Assembly (NCBI GenBank): GCA_028875085.1
Contig: JAPPFU010000113.1
Location: forward strand, 1 to 16,307
Length of the DNA stretch: 16,307 nucleotides
DNA from: Chloroflexota bacterium
GTDB lineage: Bacteria; Chloroflexota; Dehalococcoidia; Lucifugimonadales; Australimonadaceae
Direction: 5' to 3'
The position numbers and the translations under genes are program-made. This document shows positions 1 to 6,698 of the stretch, one piece after another. How positions within the stretch are numbered: the stretch's first letter is position 1; the number at the start of each line of letters is the position of its first letter. The notes beneath the pieces were generated by a model. That model was not told the DNA's origin and searched no databases. It was given only the letters and a program-made list of their open reading frames with translations.

Positions 1-825
1 CTGGGCAACCTGTACGTGCAGACGTTCAGGAATCTGCCATTGCTGCTCATCATGTTCTTCTTCGCCTTCGGAGTGTTTCGGTCGCTGCCGCAGATCGAGG
101 CGCGGACGGGCGTGGAGGGCGTGGTCTACCTGAGCAACCGGGGCCTGGCGTTGCCGTGGCTGGAGGCGGCGAGTTCGCTGTGGATGCCGTGGATCTTGGC
201 GCTGCTGGCCGGCGCGGGCCTGGCGCGGTTCGCGCGAAACCGGCGCTTGCGGGAGGAACTCCGCACGGGCCAAAGCACGCACCCAAACACGTGGGGCGTA
301 GGCGTCTTCCTCTCCGTCGCAGTCGCGAGCTATCTGGCGCTGGCGGCGCCGGTGCGGGTTACGCTGCCGGAGGTTACGCAGTCGGCCTCCGGCTTCTACG
401 GCTACGACGGCGGGAACGTGCTCGGGCTGGGCTACATGAGCGCGTTCATCTCGCTGACGCTCTACTTCAGCGCCTTCATCGCGGAGATCGTGCGCGGCTC
501 CATCCAGGCGGTGCCGCACGGGCAGGTGGAGGCCGCGGCGTCGCTGGGGCTGTCGCCGTATCAGCGCTTCTCGCTGATCATCCTGCCGCAGGCGCTGCGC
601 ATCATGATCCCGCTGCTGAACAACGAATACCAGAATACGAATAAGGACTCGACGCTGGCGCACGCGATCGCCTACGGCGAGATCGTGCTCATCTCCAACC
701 GCATCGTGAACAACGCGGGCAACCTGCTCCAGACCTACATCTTCATCTTCTTCGTCTTTGTGCTGACGAACCTCATCATCTCGCTCGTGATGAACAGCAT
801 CAACAAGAGCGTGCGCATCCGATGA
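1..825 (+). CDS. Polar amino-acid ABC transporter permease (AapQ-like), 5' end outside window
   Basis: This is an inner-membrane permease of a polar amino-acid ABC importer, expected to pair with the next gene. The frame is open to base 1 and already reads conserved permease sequence (LGNLYVQTFRN, matching the YVEVFRN segment of the family), so the true start lies upstream and the GTG at 16 is internal. About 274 residues are visible. The cytoplasmic EAA loop that docks on the ATPase is at visible residues about 177-200 (EAAASLGLSPYQR...LPQALR), preceded by EIVRGSIQAVP. Hydrophobic segments lie before and after it. Two features fit AapQ rather than a short GlnP-type permease: the long periplasmic/linker region before the EAA loop, and the partner being a second, larger permease. 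Its stop overlaps the next start (ATGA, 822-825), indicating translational coupling. Family assignment is firm; the exact substrate (acidic, general or polar amino acids) is inferred. Confidence 0.9.
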   Translation: MGNLYVQTFRNLPLLLIMFFFAFGVFRSLPQIEARTGVEGVVYLSNRGLALPWLEAASSLWMPWILALLAGAGLARFARNRRLREELRTGQSTHPNTWGVGVFLSVAVASYLALAAPVRVTLPEVTQSASGFYGYDGGNVLGLGYMSAFISLTLYFSAFIAEIVRGSIQAVPHGQVEAAASLGLSPYQRFSLIILPQALRIMIPLLNNEYQNTNKDSTLAHAIAYGEIVLISNRIVNNAGNLLQTYIFIFFVFVLTNLIISLVMNSINKSVRIR

Positions 826-2168
826 TCGGAACGATGCCCAACGCCTCCGCCCTGTCGCGGCGCGCGGCTTACGCGCGAACGCGGCTGTTCAACACGCGGA
901 CGAACACGGCGCTCAGCCTCGCCGCCATCGTCGTGGGCGCCGCGCTGGCCTTCCTGCTGGCGCGGTTCATCCTGTTCGACGCCAACTGGGCCCTGGTGGC
1001 CATCAACCGCAAACTCTTCTTCGTCGGCAGCTACCCGCCCGACGAGGCGTTCCGCATCTGGATAGCCGTCTTCCTGACCGCCCTCCTGGCGTCGCTCTCC
1101 TACGGCCTGTGGGGCGGCAACCTGCGGTCCTATGCGATAGCCGTCGGCGTCGCCGCGCTGCTCATCCTCACGCTCGGCCTGGGGACGGAACTGCGCATCG
1201 AGGAGCGCCCGTACACGGAGCAGATCCGGTCGGCGTCGGGGGAGACGACGACCATAAGCGGCATCGAGCGCGAGTTGGTGTTCGACCGCGGCTGGGCGCC
1301 GTCGTGGCTCTACGCGATATCGCTCGGACTGGCGCTGCCATTCGGAGCGCCGTGGCTGCTGATGGCGGCGGTGTTCGCGTTGCTGGTCGCCGGAGCGATG
1401 GCGGGGCGGCGGCTGACACGGTGGAAGACGAACCCCATCCTGCTCCAATCGATAGGCGCGGCGTGGGTGCTGCTGATACCGATCGTCGTGCTGCTGCAGA
1501 CGGGTGTGGGCGTCGACAAGTGGGAGAGCGCCTTCCTCGACCTGCTGGTGTTCGCGGTGGGTGGGTTGTTCTCCTTCGTCATCGGGGTGCTCCTTGCGCT
1601 GGGGCGGCGCTCGCCCTACCGCGCCATCAGCATCGCGTCGATCACTTACATCGAAGTGGTGCGAGCCGCGCCGCTGCTGGTCTGGTTGCTGTTCGCCACC
1701 TTCTTGGAGGACGAACTGGGGCCGGTGGGCGAGGCGTTCAGCAACATCTCGCTCGCCTATCGCGTGACAGTGGTGTTCGCCTTCTTCGGCGGCGCCTACA
1801 TCGCCGAGGTGGTGCGCGGCGGCTTGCAGTCGATTCCGCGCGGCCAGTACGAGGCGGCGGACGCGATAGGGCTTTCGCCGGTGCAGAAGTACGCGCTCAT
1901 CATCCTGCCGCAAGCCGTTCGCGCGGTCGTGCCGGCCATCATCGGGCGGTTCATCGCGCTGTGGAAAGACACCGCGCTCCTTGCGGCGGTGTCGTTGGTG
2001 AACACGCTGGAGAAGGCGAAGAAGGTGCTCGGCGGCCAGACGGACATCGCCGACGGAGCCTTCTTCGAGATATACATCATCGTCGGCCTCGTCTACTGGG
2101 TTGTCTCCTACCTGCTCTCGCGCCTGGGCGGGGCGGCGGAGACGCGCCTGCGAGTGGGCGCTCGGTAG
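822..2168 (+). CDS. Polar amino-acid ABC transporter permease (AapM-like), 448 aa
   Basis: This is the second permease of the importer, forming a heterodimer channel with the upstream product in the inner membrane. The start ATG overlaps the previous stop. The C-terminal half (about residues 240-440) is the His/Glu/Gln-type permease domain: YIEVVRAAPLLVWLL, then EVVRGGLQSIPRGQ and an EAA loop at about 344-367 (EAADAIGLSPVQK...LPQAVR). The N-terminal ~230 residues carry several additional hydrophobic segments (about 32-52, 78-95, 104-122, 162-195, 210-226) with a polar stretch at 123-160. This extension is characteristic of AapM-type subunits, although 448 aa is longer than I expect for the family. 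A 27-base gap with a good Shine-Dalgarno leads to the ATPase gene. The long ORF on the opposite strand across this gene is a GC-content shadow. Confidence 0.92.
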   Translation: MIGTMPNASALSRRAAYARTRLFNTRTNTALSLAAIVVGAALAFLLARFILFDANWALVAINRKLFFVGSYPPDEAFRIWIAVFLTALLASLSYGLWGGNLRSYAIAVGVAALLILTLGLGTELRIEERPYTEQIRSASGETTTISGIERELVFDRGWAPSWLYAISLGLALPFGAPWLLMAAVFALLVAGAMAGRRLTRWKTNPILLQSIGAAWVLLIPIVVLLQTGVGVDKWESAFLDLLVFAVGGLFSFVIGVLLALGRRSPYRAISIASITYIEVVRAAPLLVWLLFATFLEDELGPVGEAFSNISLAYRVTVVFAFFGGAYIAEVVRGGLQSIPRGQYEAADAIGLSPVQKYALIILPQAVRAVVPAIIGRFIALWKDTALLAAVSLVNTLEKAKKVLGGQTDIADGAFFEIYIIVGLVYWVVSYLLSRLGGAAETRLRVGAR

Positions 2169-2195
2169 CGGCAGCGAGGGCGCAGGAGCAAGGTT

Positions 2196-2948
2196 ATGAC
2201 AACCGACAGCAAGCGCGAGATGGTGCGGTTGGAGAAGGTGACCAAGCGGTTCGGCGACTTCACGGCGCTGAACGGCGTGGACATCTCTGTTACGGAAGGA
2301 GAAGTGGTCGCCATCATCGGGCCCTCCGGCTCCGGCAAGTCCACCCTGCTGCGCACCATCAACCAGTTGGAGCCTCACGACGAGGGGCGCATCTTCTTCG
2401 ACGGCGTGGAGTTGACGGACGACAGCCGGACGCTGGCGAAGATACGGACGGAGACGGGGATGGTGTTCCAGCAGTTCAACCTGTTCCCGCACCTGACCGT
2501 GCTGCGCAACATCGCGCTTGCCCCGCAGAAGGTGCGCCACCTGCCGGAGCACGAGGCGGAGGAGCGCGCGCTCCAGTTGCTCGACCGCGTAGGCATCACC
2601 GAGCAGGCGGAGAAGTACCCCGGCCAACTATCGGGCGGGCAGCAGCAGCGCGTCGCCATTGCCCGCGCCCTCGCGATGGACCCCAAGTTGATGATGTTTG
2701 ACGAGCCGACCTCCGCCCTCGACCCCGAGATGATCAACGAGGTGCTGAAGGTGATGACGGAACTGGCGGCGTCGGGCATGACGATGCTCTGCGTTACGCA
2801 CGAGATGGGCTTCGCACGCAACGCCGCCAACCGCGTCATCTTCATGGACGAGGGCGAGATCGTGGAGATCGGAACGTCGGCGGACTTCTTCACGAACCCG
2901 CGCGAGCAGCGCACTAAGACCTTCCTCGACCAGATATTGACACACTAG
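2196..2948 (+). CDS. Polar amino-acid ABC transporter ATP-binding protein (AapP/GlnQ-like), 250 aa
   Basis: This is the cytoplasmic ATPase that powers the two preceding permeases. All nucleotide-binding motifs are intact: Walker A GPSGSGKST (42-50), Q-loop in FQQFNLFPH (Q92), ABC signature LSGGQQQR (145-152), Walker B LMMFDEPTSALDP (165-177) and H-loop H202 in CVTHEMGFA. The FQQFNLFPHLTVLRN and THEMGFAR strings are diagnostic of the GlnQ/HisP/AapP polar amino-acid family. AGGAG at 2184-2188 sits seven bases before the ATG and fixes the start. Length (250 aa) is normal. It is the last gene of the operon on this side; the 164-base gap that follows contains a palindromic repeat and then the separate Liv-type cluster. 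Confidence 0.95.
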   Translation: MTTDSKREMVRLEKVTKRFGDFTALNGVDISVTEGEVVAIIGPSGSGKSTLLRTINQLEPHDEGRIFFDGVELTDDSRTLAKIRTETGMVFQQFNLFPHLTVLRNIALAPQKVRHLPEHEAEERALQLLDRVGITEQAEKYPGQLSGGQQQRVAIARALAMDPKLMMFDEPTSALDPEMINEVLKVMTELAASGMTMLCVTHEMGFARNAANRVIFMDEGEIVEIGTSADFFTNPREQRTKTFLDQILTH

Positions 2949-2976
2949 GCTCCCCTGCCCTGCCCCGGCGTGCGCA

Positions 2977-3012
2977 TTGTAGGGACAGGTTTGAAGCCTG
3001 TCCCTACGGGGG
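2977..3012 (+). repeat. Palindromic intergenic repeat, copy 1
   Basis: The core is a perfect 11-bp inverted repeat, GTAGGGACAGG (2979-2989) and CCTGTCCCTAC (2997-3007), with loop TTTGAAG, flanked by TTG-side and GGGGG-side bases. The whole 36-base unit recurs at 10884-10919 with a single mismatch (G2996 there is A). It lies between the Aap-type operon and livG, where the RNA hairpin could act as a transcription boundary, but no T-run follows. Translated in one frame it gives the GTGFKPVPT peptide often seen in spurious database ORFs. Confidence 0.85.
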
Positions 3013-3099
3013 AGAGAAAGCGGGGGGCGGACGGGGCGCTTAGTCCATAATGGGGCGGGGCCTTGCGCGCGGCGCTTGGGCGCCCAAGCGCAGGGCGGC

Positions 3100-3104
3100 G
3101 GAGG
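3100..3104 (+). promoter_or_regulatory. Ribosome binding site deciding the livG start
   Basis: GGAGG eight bases before ATG 3113. The longer frame from ATG 3050 adds 21 residues of low-complexity Arg/Ala/Gly sequence not expected in LivG and has no comparable site, so 3113 is preferred. Confidence 0.6.
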
Positions 3105-3112
3105 CGAGTTCC

Positions 3113-3901
3113 ATGGCGGCGGCGGCGCCCATCCTCCAAGTGCAGGACGTGGTGAAGGACTTCGGCGGCCTGCGCGCCGTAGACCACTGCTCCTTCGACG
3201 TGTGGCCGGACGCCATCACGGGCCTCATCGGGCCGAACGGCGCGGGCAAGACGACGCTGTTCAACCTGCTCTCCGGCGCGCTTGCGCCGACGAGCGGGCG
3301 CATCATCTTCAACGGGCGCCGCATCGACGGCATGGGGATGCACCAGACGTTCGGGCTGGGCCTGGTGCGGACGTTTCAGATACCCCGCGAGATGGCGCGG
3401 ATGACGGTGTTGGAGAATCTGATGCTGGTTCCCGCGCCGCAGTTGGGCGAGCGGCTGTGGGCGTCGTGGCTCACGCCGTGGCGCGTGGCGCGCGAGGAGC
3501 GCCGCATCGAGAGGCAAGCTCTGGAGGCGCTGGAGTCGGTCTCCCTCTCTCACTTGGCCAACGAGTACGCGGGGAACCTGTCGGGCGGCCAGAAGAAATT
3601 GCTGGAGTTGGCGCGCACGCTGATGGCGGAGCCGAAGATGGTGCTCCTCGACGAACCAGGCGCCGGCGTGAACCGCACGCTCTTGCGCAGCATCGCCTCC
3701 AACATCTTGCGCGCCAGCGTGGAGCGCAACGTCGCCTTCGTCATCATCGAGCACGACATGCAGTTGGTGATGGCGCTGTGCGACCCCATCGTGGTGCTGG
3801 CCAACGGCGCGGTCATCGCCCAGGGCACGCCCTTGCAGGTGCAGCAAGACCCGCGCGTGCTGGAAGCCTACCTGGGGGGCCAGATTCATGGCGCTGCTTG
3901 A
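3113..3901 (+). CDS. livG: Branched-chain/neutral amino-acid ABC transporter ATPase, LivG type, 262 aa
   Basis: This is the first of two cytoplasmic ATPases of a hydrophobic amino-acid uptake (HAAT/Liv) transporter. Motifs are Walker A GPNGAGKTT (40-48), signature LSGGQKK (156-162), Walker B MVLLDEPGAGVN (176-187) and H-loop H214 in IIEHDM. The LivG hallmarks are the TFQIPREMARMTVLENL segment and the VIIEHDMQLVMALCDPIVVL region near the C-terminus. The start at 3113 is chosen because of the Shine-Dalgarno at 3100-3104; an in-frame ATG at 3050 would give 283 aa with a non-conserved leader. The 3' end overlaps livF by 14 bases. An unusual string is EPGAGVN in place of the common EPAAGLN; the catalytic Glu is kept. 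Confidence 0.93.
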   Translation: MAAAAPILQVQDVVKDFGGLRAVDHCSFDVWPDAITGLIGPNGAGKTTLFNLLSGALAPTSGRIIFNGRRIDGMGMHQTFGLGLVRTFQIPREMARMTVLENLMLVPAPQLGERLWASWLTPWRVAREERRIERQALEALESVSLSHLANEYAGNLSGGQKKLLELARTLMAEPKMVLLDEPGAGVNRTLLRSIASNILRASVERNVAFVIIEHDMQLVMALCDPIVVLANGAVIAQGTPLQVQQDPRVLEAYLGGQIHGAA

Positions 3902-4601
3902 GGCGTCGGAGGTGGTGGCGGGTTACGGCGAGACGGAGGTGCTGCACGGCGTCTCCATCGCCGTGGACGCGGGGGAGGTGGTTACCATCATCGGGCCGAA
4001 CGGCTGCGGCAAGTCCACCCTGATGAAGGCAGTCGTCGGCCTGGTGCGCGTGCGCTCCGGCGGCGTCGCCTTCCGGGGCTCCTCTATCGCCGGCATGCCG
4101 CCGGAGCGCATCGTGCGGACCGGCCTGTGCTACGTGCCGCAGACCAACAACGTCTTCCCCTCGCTCACCATCCGCGAGAACCTCGAGATGGGCGCGTTCG
4201 TGCGCGAGGGCGACTACCGCGGGCGGATGGAGGAGATGTTCGCGCTCTTCCCCGACCTGACGCGCCAGCCGAACCGCAGGGCGGGCAGCCTGTCCGGAGG
4301 CCAGCGGCAGATGCTGGCTATCGCCCGCGCGCTGATGCTCGACCCCGCGCTGCTGCTGCTCGACGAGCCGTCGGCCGGGCTCGCCCCGGCGATGGTGAGC
4401 ATGGTGTTCGAGCGCGTCCGCGAAGTGAATCGCGCGGGGGTGGCCGTGCTTCTGGTGGAACAGAACGCGCGCGAGGCGCTCCGCATGTCCGACAGGGGCT
4501 ACCTGCTGGTGGCGGGCGAGAACCGCCTCGAGGCGGCGGGCCGCGACCTGCTCGACAATCCCGACGTGGCGCGCCTCTACCTCGGAGGCCGGGCGACGTG
4601 A
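3888..4601 (+). CDS. livF: Branched-chain/neutral amino-acid ABC transporter ATPase, LivF type, 237 aa
   Basis: This is the second ATPase of the Liv-type importer. It has Walker A GPNGCGKST (36-44), Q-loop YVPQTNNVFPSLT (Q85), signature LSGGQRQ (135-141) and Walker B LLLLDEPSAGLAP (155-167). The H-loop position reads LLVEQNAREAL: the usual switch His is replaced by Gln (Q192), which is normal for LivF and separates it from LivG. The ATG lies inside the end of livG and has a G-rich site (3874-3879) before it. Its TGA overlaps the GTG start of livH (GTGA, 4598-4601), so livG, livF and livH form a translationally coupled chain. Confidence 0.94.
   Translation: MALLEASEVVAGYGETEVLHGVSIAVDAGEVVTIIGPNGCGKSTLMKAVVGLVRVRSGGVAFRGSSIAGMPPERIVRTGLCYVPQTNNVFPSLTIRENLEMGAFVREGDYRGRMEEMFALFPDLTRQPNRRAGSLSGGQRQMLAIARALMLDPALLLLDEPSAGLAPAMVSMVFERVREVNRAGVAVLLVEQNAREALRMSDRGYLLVAGENRLEAAGRDLLDNPDVARLYLGGRAT
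4584..4588 (+). promoter_or_regulatory. Ribosome binding site supporting a GTG start for livH
   Basis: GGAGG nine bases before GTG 4598. The alternative ATG at 4655 has no similar site close upstream. The GTG also overlaps the livF stop, as expected for coupled genes. Confidence 0.55.
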
Positions 4602-5626
4602 CGGCGGACGGTCTGCGCGGCGCGGCGAGGCGCGTCAGCCTCGCGTGGGGCCCCATGCACACCTTCGCCCTCCTGGCGCTGCTGGCCGCGGGGATGGGGT
4701 TCCTGCCCTTCGTCAAGATGAGCCTGGTGGTGAACGGCGTCGTGCTGGCGAGTATCATCGCCTTGGGCGCCATCGGCCTGACGCTCATCTACGGCATTCT
4801 CAACTTCGCCAACATCGCCCACGGCGACTACATGACCCTGGGCGCCTACGTCGCCCTCTTCTTCGCGGGCACGCTGCTGCCCTCCTTTGGCGCCGAGGGC
4901 GGCGGCATCGGCCCCTTCACCTTCGGCTATCCGCTGCTGGTGGCGCTGCCCCTGTCCATCGCCGCCGTCGCCGCCCTGGCCGTCGCCCTCGATGCGCTCC
5001 TCTACCGGCGGCTGCGCGAACGGGGCGTGAACGCGGTGCTGATCTCCATGGCCTCGTTGGGCGTAGCCATCGGACTGCGCGGGCTGGTGCAGATGCTCTG
5101 GAGCGGCGACGTGCAACGCCTGCCGCGCGAATCGCGCGAGGTGTGGCACCTGCCGATGGACGTGCGCGTGCCGCCCGATTCTCTCTTCATCGCCGCGGTC
5201 GCCATCGTGCTCGTCGCGGCCACCTACCTAGTGCTCAGTCGCACGAAGATGGGCAAGGCGATGCGCGCGACGGCAGACAACCCCGACCTGGCACTGGTGA
5301 GCGGCATCAGCACGCAACGGGTAATCCGATGGACGTGGGTGATGGGGGCGGCGCTTGCCGCGACGGCGGGCGTCCTTCTCGCCGTGTTCCAGGCCAACAT
5401 CATCCCCATCATGGGCTGGAAGTTCCTCATCCCGCTGTTCGCCGCCGTCATCCTCGGGGGCATCGGCAGTCCCTACGGCGCGCTGGCCGGCGCATTCATC
5501 ATCGGCGTAACGATGGAGGTCTCGACCCAGTGGATCAACCCGAGCTACAAGCCGGCGGCGGCCTTCGCGCTGATGCTGCTCATGCTGCTGATGCGCCCGC
5601 GCGGGCTGTTCGGCTCACGGCAGTAG
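4598..5626 (+). CDS. livH: Branched-chain/neutral amino-acid ABC transporter permease, LivH type, 342 aa
   Basis: This is an inner-membrane permease of the Liv-type importer. Family features are the N-terminal ASIIALGAIGLTLIYGILNFA segment followed by NIAHGDYMTLGAY, the KAMRATADNPDLALVSGIS cytoplasmic loop that contacts the ATPases, and the C-terminal AVILGGIGSPYGALAGAFIIG. Eight or so hydrophobic segments are visible. The GTG at 4598 is preferred: it gives a 19-residue leader (TADGLRGAARRVSLAWGP), overlaps the livF stop and has a Shine-Dalgarno; starting at ATG 4655 would give 323 aa. The open frame continues upstream to 4127, but that part is a shadow of livF. livM follows after 19 bases. 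Confidence 0.92.
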   Translation: MTADGLRGAARRVSLAWGPMHTFALLALLAAGMGFLPFVKMSLVVNGVVLASIIALGAIGLTLIYGILNFANIAHGDYMTLGAYVALFFAGTLLPSFGAEGGGIGPFTFGYPLLVALPLSIAAVAALAVALDALLYRRLRERGVNAVLISMASLGVAIGLRGLVQMLWSGDVQRLPRESREVWHLPMDVRVPPDSLFIAAVAIVLVAATYLVLSRTKMGKAMRATADNPDLALVSGISTQRVIRWTWVMGAALAATAGVLLAVFQANIIPIMGWKFLIPLFAAVILGGIGSPYGALAGAFIIGVTMEVSTQWINPSYKPAAAFALMLLMLLMRPRGLFGSRQ

Positions 5627-5645
5627 CGGAGGAACGGCGGCGCGC

Positions 5646-6308
5646 ATGGACTACCTCGTGGGGTTCGCCATCATGGCGGGCATCTACGCCGTGTTCGCGC
5701 TCGGCCTGAACGTCCATTGGGGGTTCACGGGCCTCTTCAACATCGGCATCGCGGGCTTCTTCGCGTTGGGGGCGTACACCGCCGCGCTGCTCACCACTTC
5801 GTCGCCCGACCCGGCCCAGTTCGAGGACTTCGCCTTCGCCGGAAACTGGTCGAACCTCCCCTTCCTGGATTGGGGCGTGGACGCCTGGTTCGTGATGGGC
5901 TTGGCGGCGGCGGCGCTGTGCTGCGGCCTCGTCGCGCTGCCCGTGGGTTACCTGACGCTGCGCCTGCGCGGCGACTACCTCGCCATCGCCACGCTGGGCA
6001 TCGCGGAGACGGTGCGCCTGGTCTTCCTCAACGAGAAGTGGCTTGCAAATGGCTCCAAGGGCCTCTACCGCATCCCCGAGTTCCTTGGCGACGTCGTCCC
6101 CCCCAGCGCCTACGACTACCTCTACCTGCCCGTAGTGCTGGTAACGCTGGCGGTGGTGTTCGTCGCGGTGCAGGCGGCGGTGCGCTCTCCCTGGGGGCGC
6201 GTGCTGCGCGCGATACGCGAGGACGAGACGGCGGCGGCGGCCAGCGGCAAGGACGTATTCCGCTTCAAGCTCCAGGCGTTCGTCCTCGGCGCGATGATAT
6301 GGGCGTAG
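5646..6308 (+). CDS. livM: Branched-chain/neutral amino-acid ABC transporter permease, LivM type, N-terminal part (frameshifted)
   Basis: This is the N-terminal ~218 residues of the second Liv permease. It shows the LivM pattern: ALGLNVHWGFTGLFNIGIAGFFALGAY near the start, the LRGDYLAIATLGIAETVRLVF motif around residue 110, and the SPWGRVLRAIREDETAAAASGKDVFRFKLQAFVLGA cytoplasmic loop near the end. The frame then stops at TAG 6306-6308 exactly where the family continues into its last membrane segments. The continuation (GGALFAHHVRFLAP...) is in another frame starting at about 6299. One missing base near 6297-6301 explains the break: restoring it gives AMI-MGVGGALFAHH. GGAGG at 5628-5632 precedes the ATG. 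The protein would be about 329 aa if repaired, which is normal for LivM. A sequencing or assembly error is as likely as a real mutation. Confidence 0.88.
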   Translation: MDYLVGFAIMAGIYAVFALGLNVHWGFTGLFNIGIAGFFALGAYTAALLTTSSPDPAQFEDFAFAGNWSNLPFLDWGVDAWFVMGLAAAALCCGLVALPVGYLTLRLRGDYLAIATLGIAETVRLVFLNEKWLANGSKGLYRIPEFLGDVVPPSAYDYLYLPVVLVTLAVVFVAVQAAVRSPWGRVLRAIREDETAAAASGKDVFRFKLQAFVLGAMIWA

Positions 6309-6631
6309 GCGGCGCGCTGTTCGCCCACCACGTGCGTTTCCTCGCGCCCATCACTTTCGACCCGCTGCTGGCCACGTTTGTCATCTGGGCGATGCTGATG
6401 GTGGGCGGCTCGGCGAACAACTGGGGCGCGGTGCTTGGCGCGTTTCTCGTGTGGGGCATATGGAGCGGGACGCAGTTCCTCCCCGGCCCGCTGGGCGAGC
6501 CGAGCTTCCGCCTCTTCATGATCGGCGTGCTCATCGTGGGGGTTATCGCGCTGCGGCCCGGCGGCGTGCTGGGCGAAGAACGACGCACCGCGCGGGAGGC
6601 GCCGCAGGCGCAGGCGGCGGGCGAGGGGTAA
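6299..6631 (+). CDS. livM: LivM C-terminal part, displaced by frameshift, 110 aa
   Basis: This frame carries the C-terminal third of the permease: GGALFAHHVRFLAPITFDP, then VIWAMLMVGGSANNWGAVLGAFLVWG (family equivalent: the MVVLGGLGS..GAVLGA segment) and a tail with VLIVGVIALRPGGVLGEE. It starts with ATG 6299 overlapping the stop of the upstream part by ten bases, but it has no Shine-Dalgarno of its own and half a permease would not be functional, so it is best read as the rest of the same gene. I see no canonical slippery heptamer at the junction to suggest programmed shifting. The VGGSANNWG string differs from the usual GGLGS, yet the segment is clearly homologous and coding in character. 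Confidence 0.82.
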   Translation: MGVGGALFAHHVRFLAPITFDPLLATFVIWAMLMVGGSANNWGAVLGAFLVWGIWSGTQFLPGPLGEPSFRLFMIGVLIVGVIALRPGGVLGEERRTAREAPQAQAAGEG

Positions 6632-6636
6632 AGAGG

Positions 6637-6670
6637 AGCGGGGCAGCCCCCGTTTGGAGGCCGCCCCGCT
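6637..6670. terminator. Hairpin between convergent livM and binding-protein genes
   Basis: AGCGGGGCaGC (6637-6647) pairs with GCcGCCCCGCT (6660-6670), ten pairs with one mismatch and a 12-base loop. It starts six bases after the livM stop and lies 29 bases beyond the end of the convergent gene at 6699, so it could end transcription from both sides. There is no clear U-run on either strand. Confidence 0.5.
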
Positions 6671-6698
6671 TGCGTTCGGTCTGGTTTTGCGAGCGGTG

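Noticed and set aside
735..2627. Very long open frame on the minus strand (630 codons) across the permease and ATPase genes
   Set aside because: The plus strand encodes clear permease and ABC ATPase motifs; the minus-strand product is Arg/His/Gln-rich low-complexity sequence typical of antisense frames in GC-rich DNA.
2977..3012. CRISPR repeat unit
   Set aside because: The copies are kilobases apart, singly placed in intergenic gaps and perfect palindromes, without spacers or cas genes.
2945..3889. Minus-strand frame opposite livG ending with a VGTGFKPVPT peptide
   Set aside because: The peptide is simply the translation of the palindromic repeat at 2977-3012; the rest is a shadow of livG.
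6285..6310. Programmed -1 frameshifting in livM
   Set aside because: No X-XXY-YYZ slippery heptamer and no clear downstream pseudoknot; simple base loss or sequencing error is the more economical explanation, though not excluded.
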